DNA of 29,169 nucleotides from EsbW-18 sp033811555 (GTDB taxonomy: Bacteria; Patescibacteriota; Minisyncoccia; Phycocordibacterales; EsbW-18). The stretch covers positions 1 through 29,169 of the forward strand of contig JAPXOG010000007.1 in the NCBI GenBank assembly GCA_033811555.1, in the 5' to 3' direction. Shown here piece after piece: positions 16,001 to 23,259 of this stretch (positions are counted from its first letter, which is position 1; every line of letters begins with the position of its first letter). A program made the position numbers and the translations under genes. The notes beneath the pieces were generated by a model. That model was not told the origin of the DNA. It saw only the letters and a list, made by a program, of their open reading frames with translations, and did no database searches.

Positions 16001-16733
16001 AAACCCGGCTCTAATTTCTGAAATAAACGGAATTGTAACTGACGTTTCAGATCACAACAATGAAAAAATAATAAAGATATTACCTGAAGTAGAAGACAAA
16101 AAGAATTCAAAAGCAGAGATTTCTTATTCTGTACAATACAGAAGAACGCCGATCGTTAAAGTAGGTGATCATGTAAAAAAAGGTCAATTATTGACTGATG
16201 GTTCAGCAGATTTAACTGAGCTTTTCAAACATGCAGGCAAAGAGAATACTCAGGAGTATATAATCGATGAAATAAGTAAAATTTACGAATTGCAAGGGGC
16301 TTCTGTATCACGTAAACACATAGAGGTCATAGTCAAACAAATGTTCTCACGCGTACAAGTAAAGGATCCAGGTGATACTGAATTACACCGCGGGGCTACT
16401 GTTGAAATGTTTGAAGTTCGAGAGGCAAATGAACTTGCAGTTAAGAGTGGAGGAAAAGAAGCTAAAGTAATTCCTCTTGTTTTGGGTATAGCTAATGTTG
16501 CTCTTTCTCGAGCTTCATTTCTTTCAGCAGCTTCTTTTCAACATACTACCAAAGTCCTTATTGACGCAGCAGTTAGAGGTAAACAAGACGATCTGCGCGG
16601 ACTTAAGGAAAATGTCATAATTGGTCGTTTGATTCCAGCAGGAACCGGCCTTCCTGGTAGTCCAAAATGGGAAATGATTAATGAATTGCAAAATATGCTT
16701 GATAGTGAAATGACAGATCAAGCATACGAATAA
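13035..16733 (+). CDS. rpoC: DNA-directed RNA polymerase subunit beta'
   Basis: This subunit holds the catalytic magnesium site of RNA polymerase. The 1232-aa protein shows the N-terminal zinc site with C74, C76, C89 and C92, the clamp and rudder regions, and the absolutely conserved NADFDGDQMAVH at 506-517 with the three catalytic aspartates D508, D510 and D512. The second zinc site includes C913, C920 and C923 with an earlier cysteine in EEDCGTKEG. The trigger loop region QSIGEPATQLTMRTFHAGG follows. The start at 13035 (MKISNFNFMRRN) overlaps the end of rpoB by 14 nt and has AGAGGG just upstream; ATG 13059 is an alternative, and the open frame from 13011 lies wholly within rpoB. The gene is followed by dnaG after 31 nt with no terminator, so readthrough into primase is expected. 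Confidence 0.97.
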   Translation: MKISNFNFMRRNTQQDILETFSTVGIKVASPEKIIEWSRGEVTKPETINYRTQRSEKNGLFDERIFGPERDFECYCGKYKGIRYKGIVCEKCGVEITRSVVRRERMGHITLASPVSHIWFVRNVPSRIGLVLDITGQDLEKVIYFAGYIVTDVYEDEREKLLRELDTEYKAKNKTLKDDKSREKLKEVFLTTKREIASIQKYLVLDESTYAKFVLKYGSIFDANIGAETIHRLLSEINLSELAKEIENRVDDAGTEEKKKLRKRLALVRAMIKSKIRPEWMMLINIPVIPAALRPMVALDGGRHATSDLNDLYRRVINRNNRLKKLIEIKAPNVILRNEKRILQEAVDALIDNSMRHPSGGAAVSQSQRRPLKSLSDNLKGKQGIFRQNLLGKRVDYSGRSVIVVGPTLKLNECGLPKHMALELFRPFIISKLIARGFAYNIRGAGRLVDDMGPEVWSILEEVIEDKYVLLNRAPTLHRLGIQAFKPILIEGQAIQIHPLVVQSYNADFDGDQMAVHVPLSEEAQLEAKEIMSSGKNILRPGLGTPIISLGHQDIVLGSYWMTRIIPGEKGEGRAFASPNDAILAYDFNVLSPRAKITVQPTNSERYSAFEGKPFETSVGRLLFNATLPNDYPYINKDITKKEMAELVLTLIERYPREQIIEIFDKIKNFGFTYATKSGTTFALQDVPIPEGKQEIIEDARKITELNRRQYEEGLLSEEEQHRKDVDTWHGVRTKMEKVIADSLDTNGHVYTMWKSGARGNIGQITNMAGLYGLIAGSQGRVINFPILSSSKEGLSPTEYFITTNGSRKGLGDTALNTAQSGYLTRRLFDVAQDVVVIEEDCGTKEGIRVSAQNLAGIEISLSKNAVGRFLAKDIKFGDSVLYKKGEFVTESIARDIEEKGITEIWVRSPMTCETSRGVCQRCYGRDLATGEPVDLGEAVGTVAAQSIGEPATQLTMRTFHAGGAAAASGDIVAGLPRVQEVFERRPPKNPALISEINGIVTDVSDHNNEKIIKILPEVEDKKNSKAEISYSVQYRRTPIVKVGDHVKKGQLLTDGSADLTELFKHAGKENTQEYIIDEISKIYELQGASVSRKHIEVIVKQMFSRVQVKDPGDTELHRGATVEMFEVREANELAVKSGGKEAKVIPLVLGIANVALSRASFLSAASFQHTTKVLIDAAVRGKQDDLRGLKENVIIGRLIPAGTGLPGSPKWEMINELQNMLDSEMTDQAYE

Positions 16734-16764
16734 ACACACGACGTTTTGTATTACGCCGGAGTGT

Positions 16765-18471
16765 ATGTCGGAAATAACACAACGCATAAAAGATAGACTA
16801 GGCATTGTTGAGGTGCTGTCTTCATATATACGGCTGGAAAAGGCAGGAAAAAATTTTAAAGCTACCTGTCCTTTTCACCATGAAAAAACTCCGTCATTTT
16901 TCGTATCACCAGAACGTGACGCTTATTTTTGTTTTGGATGTGGAGCATCTGGAGATATTTTCACATTTGTTGAACAATTTGAAGGACTAGATTTTTCAGG
17001 AGCTCTAAAAGAACTAGCAAAACGTGCTGGTATTACACTTCCAGAGATACAAAAAATAACAATTAATACGGAAAATAGATTGTATGAAATACTTGAAAGT
17101 GCAACAGTATTTTATGAACGAGAACTTGCTAAACGAAAAGATGTACAAGAATATTTAGCTCAACGCGGTGTAAATCAAAAAACTTTGAGTACGTTTCGTA
17201 TAGGATTTATAGCTGGTCCCGAACAGGTGGGCTGGCGAGCATTGCATGACTATTTGATACAACAACGTTTTTCTGTGCAAGAAATAGAGGGTGCTGGTCT
17301 GATCAAACGATCGTCAGAAAATAAATTTGGATCAGGATACTATGATGTGTTTCGCTCAAGGATTATGATGCCAGTTTATGACTCTTCTGGACGTGTAATT
17401 GCTTTTTCCGGGAGGTTATTTGGCATAGAAAACAACGAAACTCCTAAATATATTAATTCTCCAGAAACTACATTATTTAAAAAGGGAAAAATATTATACG
17501 GATTGGATAAGGCTAAATCGTTTATCCGAAAATATGATTTTTCGATTCTAGTAGAAGGGCCATTTGATCTTTTGTTGGCGCATCAAGTTGGATTTGCAAA
17601 TACAGTTGCGGTACAAGGCACAGCGCTAACGGCCGATCATATAGAACGCCTTAATCGATTTTCAAAAAATATTTTGTTGGCTTTTGATGCTGATACAGCT
17701 GGAGTGCAATCGATACTAAAGAGTGCTCGTATAGCACTTGAAGCTGGTATGGATGTAAAAGTAGCAGATCTTCCTGAAGGTAGTGATCCAGCTGATGTAA
17801 TTAGAAAAAACACAAAAACATGGAAGACTTCGGTTCGCTCAGCTCGTCATGTTATAGAGTTTTTATTGGAAGTTGCAAGCAGAGGAAAAACTGATGAACG
17901 AGATTTCAAGAAGCGAGTTCGCAACGAAGTGTTGCCTTTTTTATCTATTATCAGTAATCGCATAGATCGTAAACATTTTGTCGGCGTTATTGCAAAAGCA
18001 CTTTCAGTGGATGAAGTTATAGTAGAAGAAGAAGCATCTGCAGTTGAGTTTTCTAAAGTTATGCTTATAGGTTCGAATGAGGCATCTCTTACTGAAGCGG
18101 ACATTGATAGAAAAACACGTCTAATACAACATATTACTGCTTTCTTTGAGCTACAGAAGAATAATAGTGTTTTAAATGACTCAAAAAATAAATTTCTTAA
18201 GCTTATTGGTACGGACCGATTACCTCATGCAGAAACTAAAGTTTTATTTGCACTCGAACAGGCGTCAGGAGAATATGGTGACCCTTATATTTACATAGGC
18301 GAGATGCTAATGGCATTGGAAGAAGAATTACTTAAAGAACAATACTCACAATTGAAATCTAAAGTATTGTCTGCAGAAGCGTCAGGAGATGAACAACTTA
18401 CTGCGAAATATCTTTCTGAATGCAATGATATATTTCGACAACTTACTGCATTACGATCTAAGGTAGTATGA
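16765..18471 (+). CDS. dnaG: DNA primase
   Basis: DnaG makes RNA primers for the replication fork. The N-terminal CHC2 zinc domain shows C35, H38, C56 and C59 with SPERDAYFCFGCG. The catalytic TOPRIM domain contains ILVEGPFDLLLAH, with the acidic E of VEG, and later LLAFDADTAG with the DxD metal pair. The more usual EGYMD is EGPFD here, which keeps the acidic residues. The C-terminal part (about 430-568) is helical and divergent, as expected for the helicase-binding domain. The length, 568 aa, is normal. It lies between rpoC and rpoD; dnaG-rpoD is a remnant of the macromolecular synthesis operon, with rpsU absent. GGAG lies 3 nt before the ATG, which is closer than a normal ribosome binding site. 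Confidence 0.96.
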   Translation: MSEITQRIKDRLGIVEVLSSYIRLEKAGKNFKATCPFHHEKTPSFFVSPERDAYFCFGCGASGDIFTFVEQFEGLDFSGALKELAKRAGITLPEIQKITINTENRLYEILESATVFYERELAKRKDVQEYLAQRGVNQKTLSTFRIGFIAGPEQVGWRALHDYLIQQRFSVQEIEGAGLIKRSSENKFGSGYYDVFRSRIMMPVYDSSGRVIAFSGRLFGIENNETPKYINSPETTLFKKGKILYGLDKAKSFIRKYDFSILVEGPFDLLLAHQVGFANTVAVQGTALTADHIERLNRFSKNILLAFDADTAGVQSILKSARIALEAGMDVKVADLPEGSDPADVIRKNTKTWKTSVRSARHVIEFLLEVASRGKTDERDFKKRVRNEVLPFLSIISNRIDRKHFVGVIAKALSVDEVIVEEEASAVEFSKVMLIGSNEASLTEADIDRKTRLIQHITAFFELQKNNSVLNDSKNKFLKLIGTDRLPHAETKVLFALEQASGEYGDPYIYIGEMLMALEEELLKEQYSQLKSKVLSAEASGDEQLTAKYLSECNDIFRQLTALRSKVV

Positions 18472-18521
18472 CAAAAAATAAATAACATATTATCAAATCA
18501 CTAATAACATGTAATGTAAAT

Positions 18522-19751
18522 ATGAAAAAAACAAATCATAAAAAGAAACCTGCAAAAAAGATATCTAATAAAAAAAGTTTACGTTCACAGAAAAAAAGTA
18601 AACATGCATCCAAAAAAACTATAAAACGAAAACAGATTGTAAAAAAACGAGTAGCAGAAAAAAAGATATCTCCTACGAAAATTACACGACGAGAGTTATT
18701 AATGCGTGAAAAGGCGGAAAAGCTTTATGCGCGCGCAAAAGAACGAGGATTTATAACTTATGATGAAATTCTTAAAGAGCTTCCAAATATAGAAGATAAT
18801 GTTTTGCTCTTGGAAGAAGTATACGATCGTTTAGAATCTGAAGGAGTTGATGTTATTGAATCAGGAGGTTTATTAGACATAGGAGATAATGAAAAGATTT
18901 TATATCAAAAAGAAGATACAAGATTTGATTCAATTCAAATGTACCTACGCGAAATAGGGAAATATGATCTCATCTCTGCTTCTATGGAGAAAGAACTAGC
19001 TAAACGCATAGAGCAGGGAGACGAGGAAGCGAAGAATATACTTGCTCGAGCAAACCTGCGTCTCGTAGTTTCAATAGCAAAAAAATATGCGAATCGTAGC
19101 TCGAACCTTACTCTTCTAGATCTTATACAAGAAGGTAATATTGGTTTGTTTAAGGCTGTAGAGAAATTTGACTGGGCTAAGGGTTTTAAATTTTCAACAT
19201 ATGCTACATGGTGGATTCGTCAGGCGGTAACACGAGCTATTGCAGATCAAAGTCGTACAATACGTATTCCAGTGCACATGGTGGAAACTATAGCTAAGTA
19301 TAAGCGCATTGTACGACGATTAGCACAGGATCTTGGACGAGAACCGCTTCCTGAAGAAATCGCGGTTGAAATGGATCTCGATGTAGATAAAATTCACCAT
19401 ATACAACAGATTAATCAGAATACTGTTTCTCTAGAATTACCTATTGGAGATGAAGATGAAAAAGGTTCAACATTAGGAGATTTCATCAAAGACGAACACT
19501 TACCATCTCCAGATAAAGAAGCATCTCAACGTATTTTAGCAGAACATATCAGAGAAATACTTAATGAATTATCGCCAAAAGAGCGTAAGATTTTGGAATT
19601 GCGCAACGGACTGGCTGACGGTATAGCTCACACACTTGAAGAAGTGGGTAAGGAATTTGGGGTAACTCGCGAACGTATCCGACAAATTGAAGCAAAAGCT
19701 CATGAGAAAATACGTCATCATCAAAAAGCGCAACAGTTAAAAAACTACTAG
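18522..19751 (+). CDS. rpoD: Primary RNA polymerase sigma factor with Lys-rich N-terminus
   Basis: This is the housekeeping sigma-70/SigA factor that directs core polymerase to promoters. Residues 1 to about 55 are extremely rich in Lys/Arg. A region 1.1-like segment with RAKERGFITYDEILKELP follows (about 66-130). Region 1.2 is DSIQMYLREIGKYDLIS (136-152). Region 2 includes ANLRLVVSIAKKYANR, DLIQEGNIGLFKAVEKFDW and KFSTYATWWIRQAVTRAI (to about 240), region 3 follows, and region 4 (about 340-400) ends with VTRERIRQIEAKAHEKIR. The length of 409 aa is usual apart from the basic tail. A -10-like TGTAAT ends 6 nt before the ATG, but the gene is also only 50 nt after dnaG and may be cotranscribed. 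The group 1 assignment rests on complete regions 1.2 to 4. Confidence 0.96.
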   Translation: MKKTNHKKKPAKKISNKKSLRSQKKSKHASKKTIKRKQIVKKRVAEKKISPTKITRRELLMREKAEKLYARAKERGFITYDEILKELPNIEDNVLLLEEVYDRLESEGVDVIESGGLLDIGDNEKILYQKEDTRFDSIQMYLREIGKYDLISASMEKELAKRIEQGDEEAKNILARANLRLVVSIAKKYANRSSNLTLLDLIQEGNIGLFKAVEKFDWAKGFKFSTYATWWIRQAVTRAIADQSRTIRIPVHMVETIAKYKRIVRRLAQDLGREPLPEEIAVEMDLDVDKIHHIQQINQNTVSLELPIGDEDEKGSTLGDFIKDEHLPSPDKEASQRILAEHIREILNELSPKERKILELRNGLADGIAHTLEEVGKEFGVTRERIRQIEAKAHEKIRHHQKAQQLKNY

Positions 19752-19756
19752 ACAAA

Positions 19757-19781
19757 AACTTAGAAGCTTAACTTCTAAGTT
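19757..19781. repeat. Perfect 10-bp inverted repeat after rpoD
   Basis: AACTTAGAAG, a 5-nt loop CTTAA and CTTCTAAGTT form a perfect hairpin 5 nt after the rpoD stop. It is A/T-rich and is not followed by a U-tract, so its strength as a terminator is doubtful. It ends 7 nt before a -10-like TACATT (19789-19794) that lies 6 nt before the next ATG, so it may be an operator-like site covering the -35 region. Confidence 0.5.
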
Positions 19782-19800
19782 AAACTTCTACATTGAAAGT

Positions 19801-20613
19801 ATGTCACGAAAATACCCTATTTCTCACTGGAGTTACTCGTCTCTGATCACATATCTTAGAAACCCTTTGGCATGGCATAAACGATATGTAGAGGAAGTGT
19901 ACGACACACCGTCATCATCGTCTTCTGTTATTGGTCGCGCGGGACATAAAGCTTTAGAGCATTTTTACAGTGGATTGTCAAAAGAAGCTTCTATAGATTT
20001 AGGGTTAGAATATTTACGCAATATTCCAGATTTTGAAATACAATTCGGAAAAGCAACTAGCAAAACAGCGAAAAAGAAAAAACGTAAATCAATGGAAGGT
20101 GAGTATTTGCGCGCTATAGGTTTTTATCTTGAAAAACCACCAAAACACAAAGTATTGGGTATTGAAGTAAAAGCTCAGACGCGCATTCCTGGTATAGCTA
20201 TACCAATAAAAGCTATTTCAGATTTAGTTGTGTCATCTCCTGGGAAAGAAGGTGTTGACATTATAGACCACAAATTTGTAGAGTTTTTTGGGCAATCAGA
20301 TATCAACAATCCGTTGTTTATGATTCAGGCTCTGTTTAATTATTATACAGTTTTATCTATGTTTAAGCTTCCAGTTTATAGATTTGTGGTTTATGAATGT
20401 AAAAAGAAAAAAAACCGAAACAGTAAGTCGCAACTTCGCCGACATGTTATAGATTTTAGAAACCATGAAAAAGAGTTCGAGCTTTTTTTTCGTCTGCTAG
20501 CAGATGCAACTGAAGACATAAGAACTAGAAAAATTTTTTTACCTAATCCGACGGATATGTTTGATGGGAAAAATTCTATGGAAGTATATCGATGGAGGTT
20601 AATTGAAAAATAA
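19801..20613 (+). CDS. Stand-alone RecB-like PD-(D/E)XK nuclease
   Basis: This 270-aa protein matches the RecB/Cas4/AddB nuclease fold. The opening HWSYSSLITYLRNPLAWHKRYV resembles the start of many RecB-like domains. Catalytic signatures follow in order: GRAGHKALEHF with H49, a strand ending at D141 (AISDLVV), DIIDHKF with D156 and K158, and the helix MIQALFNYY with Q176 and Y181/Y182. The cysteine set of the iron-sulfur Cas4/AddB type is absent, with only one Cys near position 200. A Lys-rich insert (about 85-97) interrupts the N-terminal half. No helicase gene or CRISPR array is near. It follows rpoD and has its own -10-like element 6 nt before the ATG. A DNA-end processing or repair role is likely; the exact substrate cannot be told from sequence. 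Confidence 0.78.
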   Translation: MSRKYPISHWSYSSLITYLRNPLAWHKRYVEEVYDTPSSSSSVIGRAGHKALEHFYSGLSKEASIDLGLEYLRNIPDFEIQFGKATSKTAKKKKRKSMEGEYLRAIGFYLEKPPKHKVLGIEVKAQTRIPGIAIPIKAISDLVVSSPGKEGVDIIDHKFVEFFGQSDINNPLFMIQALFNYYTVLSMFKLPVYRFVVYECKKKKNRNSKSQLRRHVIDFRNHEKEFELFFRLLADATEDIRTRKIFLPNPTDMFDGKNSMEVYRWRLIEK

Positions 20614-20632
20614 AAAAATTAAAAAGAATCAT

Positions 20633-20666
20633 AAAAACACCCCATAGAGAATGAAAGGGTGTTTTT
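20633..20666. terminator. Bidirectional terminator between the nuclease and DsbA-like genes
   Basis: AAAAACACCC (20633-20642) pairs perfectly with GGGTGTTTTT (20657-20666) around a 14-nt loop. Poly-A before and poly-T after make it functional for both converging genes. Confidence 0.85.
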
Positions 20667-20678
20667 CTTTTCAGTTGG

Positions 20679-21365
20679 TTATTCGGCGGACCCTAGAAGA
20701 AGTGTCTTTACTGTCTCTTCTACTTGAGGGTAAGGAAGAGCCCCATTAAGTGGAATAAGAGTGCCTTCCTGAGTGATTATAATAGTATATGGCGTTCCGC
20801 GAGCACCGGCTTTTGCAGCTTCGACAATTTGATCCTCTACTTTCTTTGAAAATGTTTTATCTGCAACACATTTTTCAAATGCTTTTTTATCGACTCCAAT
20901 AGATTCTGCTATATCTCCTAAATCATTAATAGTTTCATCGCTTCTGGTAAACAAAATTTCCATGTAATTCCAAAAAGTTTCGTTTCCAGCTAGAGAGCCC
21001 ACACATTCAGCGCTTTCTGCTTTGACTCTCGCATTAGGGTGGAGTTGATCTATCGGAAAATGACGATAAGCCCAAGCAACTTCTCCATTTTTTCCATAAA
21101 TATCCATAATCTTGCGCATTGTAACATCAAATGTGTGGCAGAAAGGACAGTCCACATCCGAAAAAGTTATAAATGAAATCTTAGCGTTAGGATTTCCAAG
21201 TACATAATCACCAGACGATATAGGTTTTATATCTATTTCTGGTGCATCAGTGTTGGTATGTGAGGTTGTTGGGGATGTTCTCCCGTTAAAGTAGATAGCT
21301 CCACCAATTAGCGCACCTGCAATTATGACCGCCAGAGGAATAAGTAATTTATTTTCGCTTTGCAT
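20679..21365 (-). CDS. Membrane-anchored DsbA-like thiol-disulfide oxidoreductase
   Basis: This 228-aa protein begins with a short polar stretch and one membrane segment (about residues 8-26), then a Ser/Thr-rich linker, placing the main domain outside the cytoplasmic membrane. The thioredoxin-fold domain has the active site CPFC (C73 and C76) in FSDVDCPFCHTF and the cis-proline loop as GARGTPYTIII. Two further cysteines (in ESAECVG and FEKCVAD) flank the helical insertion and could form a structural disulfide, as in other BdbD/DsbA-like proteins. Its likely task is forming disulfides in exported proteins. No DsbB/VKOR partner is in this window. It converges on the nuclease gene across a shared terminator and lies 80 nt downstream of the exonuclease gene. 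The start has an A/T-rich -10-like stretch directly upstream. Confidence 0.88.
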   Translation of the reverse strand: MQSENKLLIPLAVIIAGALIGGAIYFNGRTSPTTSHTNTDAPEIDIKPISSGDYVLGNPNAKISFITFSDVDCPFCHTFDVTMRKIMDIYGKNGEVAWAYRHFPIDQLHPNARVKAESAECVGSLAGNETFWNYMEILFTRSDETINDLGDIAESIGVDKKAFEKCVADKTFSKKVEDQIVEAAKAGARGTPYTIIITQEGTLIPLNGALPYPQVEETVKTLLLGSAE

Positions 21366-21445
21366 TGTAGTATATATTAACGTTTACAAACTTCTTCTAA
21401 TAAGAGCATGCATTATAACATATATGCTGGGATATTCCTCATTAT

Positions 21446-22021
21446 TTAAAATCCGAGCGTATGTGTTAAGGCGTGGTCACTCCCACTTTCCCAATTGGTA
21501 GTATCAAGAGTAAGTTCTCTAATATCAGTGCCATCACGATATTTTATTTTTTTTGTGGAAAGTATGTGATCATATAGATCCTTCGTAACTTTGACATCAT
21601 GAATACAATATTTTCTAATTTCATCAATTTTTCCTTCTTTCCACCATTGTACTGCCTGTAACCCGTCTGCACTTTTCTTTAGGTTAAGAGTTGTTCCAGC
21701 CACATTAGCAAGTGATAATCTTCTTCCTAGAGCATTTTTAATAGTCTCCATGATATCTATGCTTTTGATTTGCAAAAGATTACCTGGGTAATATTTATTT
21801 AATAATGGAATATCAAAATGGTTAGAATTAAATCCAATAAGTAGGTCCGCACGCTCAATAATTGGCCATAGATAAGATAACTCCTCTTGTGCATAAGATG
21901 AATACGAATTTGTATTTGAATCATAAATACCAACTATAGAAATATCTAAAAGAGTGGGGTCGTTTTTTCCGACATCAGAGAAGATGTTTCTTGTTTCAAT
22001 ATCAAAAACAATTTTTCGCAT
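21446..22021 (-). CDS. DEDDy-type 3'-5' exonuclease (RNase H-like fold)
   Basis: The 191-aa protein is essentially one exonuclease domain. Exo I is VFDIETRN with D7 and E9. Exo II is LLIGFNSNHFDIPLL, with the aspartate after HF. Exo III is YCIHDVKVTKDLY, whose tyrosine four residues before the aspartate marks the DEDDy subclass. This resembles YprB-like and DNA polymerase B-type proofreading exonucleases, but no polymerase or other domain is attached. It starts 9 nt after the hisS stop on the same strand and is probably cotranscribed. Whether the substrate is DNA or RNA cannot be told. The C-terminal 30 residues (ELTLDTTNWESGSDHAL) resemble the end seen in small predicted ribonuclease H-like proteins of this group. 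Confidence 0.8.
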   Translation of the reverse strand: MRKIVFDIETRNIFSDVGKNDPTLLDISIVGIYDSNTNSYSSYAQEELSYLWPIIERADLLIGFNSNHFDIPLLNKYYPGNLLQIKSIDIMETIKNALGRRLSLANVAGTTLNLKKSADGLQAVQWWKEGKIDEIRKYCIHDVKVTKDLYDHILSTKKIKYRDGTDIRELTLDTTNWESGSDHALTHTLGF

Positions 22022-22030
22022 AAGTTATAT

Positions 22031-23218
22031 TTATGAAGAAATAAGACGTGAAGCTATAAAGTCCTCAGTTCCTGAAAATTCCTCACCAGTTGAAAGCTTC
22101 TTAAGCGTGTAACGTCCGGAAATAAGTTCTTCTTTACCAACTGCTATAATACAGGGTATATTTTTTTTATTTGCAATTTTTACCTGATCGCCAATTTTTT
22201 TATCACCATAATATACTGCGCACGAGATGTTTTGCGAACGAAGAAAATCGGCTAGTTTGTTTGCAGAATCGCGATATTCATAAGAAAGAGGACATATAAA
22301 TACAGAGGTTGATGACCGTAAATTAGGCATCAGTCCGTGTGTTTCAAGAAAATCACGTATAATAACGTCTCCTTTTCCAAAACCGACCGCAGGCACAGAA
22401 CCCTCACCAAACATTTCAGTTAGACTATTGTATCGTCCTCCTCCGAATATTGAACGCGGATTTTTATCGTTGGTGTCATATACCTCAAAAACGGTTCCTG
22501 TATAATATTGGAAACCACGTACGAGAGTTCTATCATAACGTATATTTTGTACTCCTCGCTTAGATAATTCCTCGATTACTTTTGATATCGATGATTCCGG
22601 GCGCAAAGTGTCTGAGCCCGATTCTTTTGAGATCCCTTTGTCAATTTTTCTTAGTTCTTCTTCTGCTTCTAACTCAGACATTCTAGTCATAAGAGATTCT
22701 TTTACCAGACCGCGATCGTTAATGCGAATCTCAAAATCTTCGTTTTTAGCACCGAATTCTTTCATTAAAGCGTGTGCCAACGCAATAATTTCTACTTCGG
22801 CTTCAATTCCTGGCACTCCAAATATATCTGCATTTAACTGCCAAAATTCACGCACACGTCCTCGTTGTGGGCGTTCATAACGAAAACAATTAGGAATCGA
22901 ATACCAACGTAAAGGGAATGAAAGTTCGCGCTTACGACCTGCTACCAAACGAGCCACCGATGGGGTCATTTCAGGTCGTAGGGTTACACTACGTTTACCA
23001 CGATCTATAAATGTGTAAGTTTGTTCAGAGACAATTTCATCGCTTGTTTTACTCGAATATAGCTCTGTTGGTTCAAGGATGGAAGCACCATATTCTTCGT
23101 AACCAAAACGCTCGCATACTTTTTTCCATACATTAAAAATATAATTCTGTACGGCTTGATCTTTTGGGTAAAAGTCTCGAACACCCTTATATGGTTCAGT
23201 TGAAAGTTTTTTTATCAT
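22031..23218 (-). CDS. hisS: Histidine--tRNA ligase
   Basis: This class II synthetase charges tRNA-His. The 395-aa chain starts with the typical YKGVRDFYP. Motif 1 lies around EPTELYSS, TLRPEMTPSVAR (79-90) is diagnostic, and motif 2 is NCFRYERPQRGRVREFWQ (110-127). The histidine-specific segment LVRGFQYYTGTVFEVYD is present, with FQ where LD is common. Motif 3 is PAVGFGKGDVIIRDF. The C-terminal anticodon-binding domain (about 305-395) begins with VFICPLSYEYRDSANKL and includes KKIGDQVKIANKKNIPCIIAVG. An extended -10 (TGGTACAAT on the minus strand, 23240-23232) ends 13 nt before the ATG. It lies 41 nt downstream of priA and just upstream of the exonuclease gene. Confidence 0.96.
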   Translation of the reverse strand: MIKKLSTEPYKGVRDFYPKDQAVQNYIFNVWKKVCERFGYEEYGASILEPTELYSSKTSDEIVSEQTYTFIDRGKRSVTLRPEMTPSVARLVAGRKRELSFPLRWYSIPNCFRYERPQRGRVREFWQLNADIFGVPGIEAEVEIIALAHALMKEFGAKNEDFEIRINDRGLVKESLMTRMSELEAEEELRKIDKGISKESGSDTLRPESSISKVIEELSKRGVQNIRYDRTLVRGFQYYTGTVFEVYDTNDKNPRSIFGGGRYNSLTEMFGEGSVPAVGFGKGDVIIRDFLETHGLMPNLRSSTSVFICPLSYEYRDSANKLADFLRSQNISCAVYYGDKKIGDQVKIANKKNIPCIIAVGKEELISGRYTLKKLSTGEEFSGTEDFIASRLISS

Positions 23219-23259
23219 ACCATTTTTTTATATTGTACCATGATAGACGTTTTTTCGGT

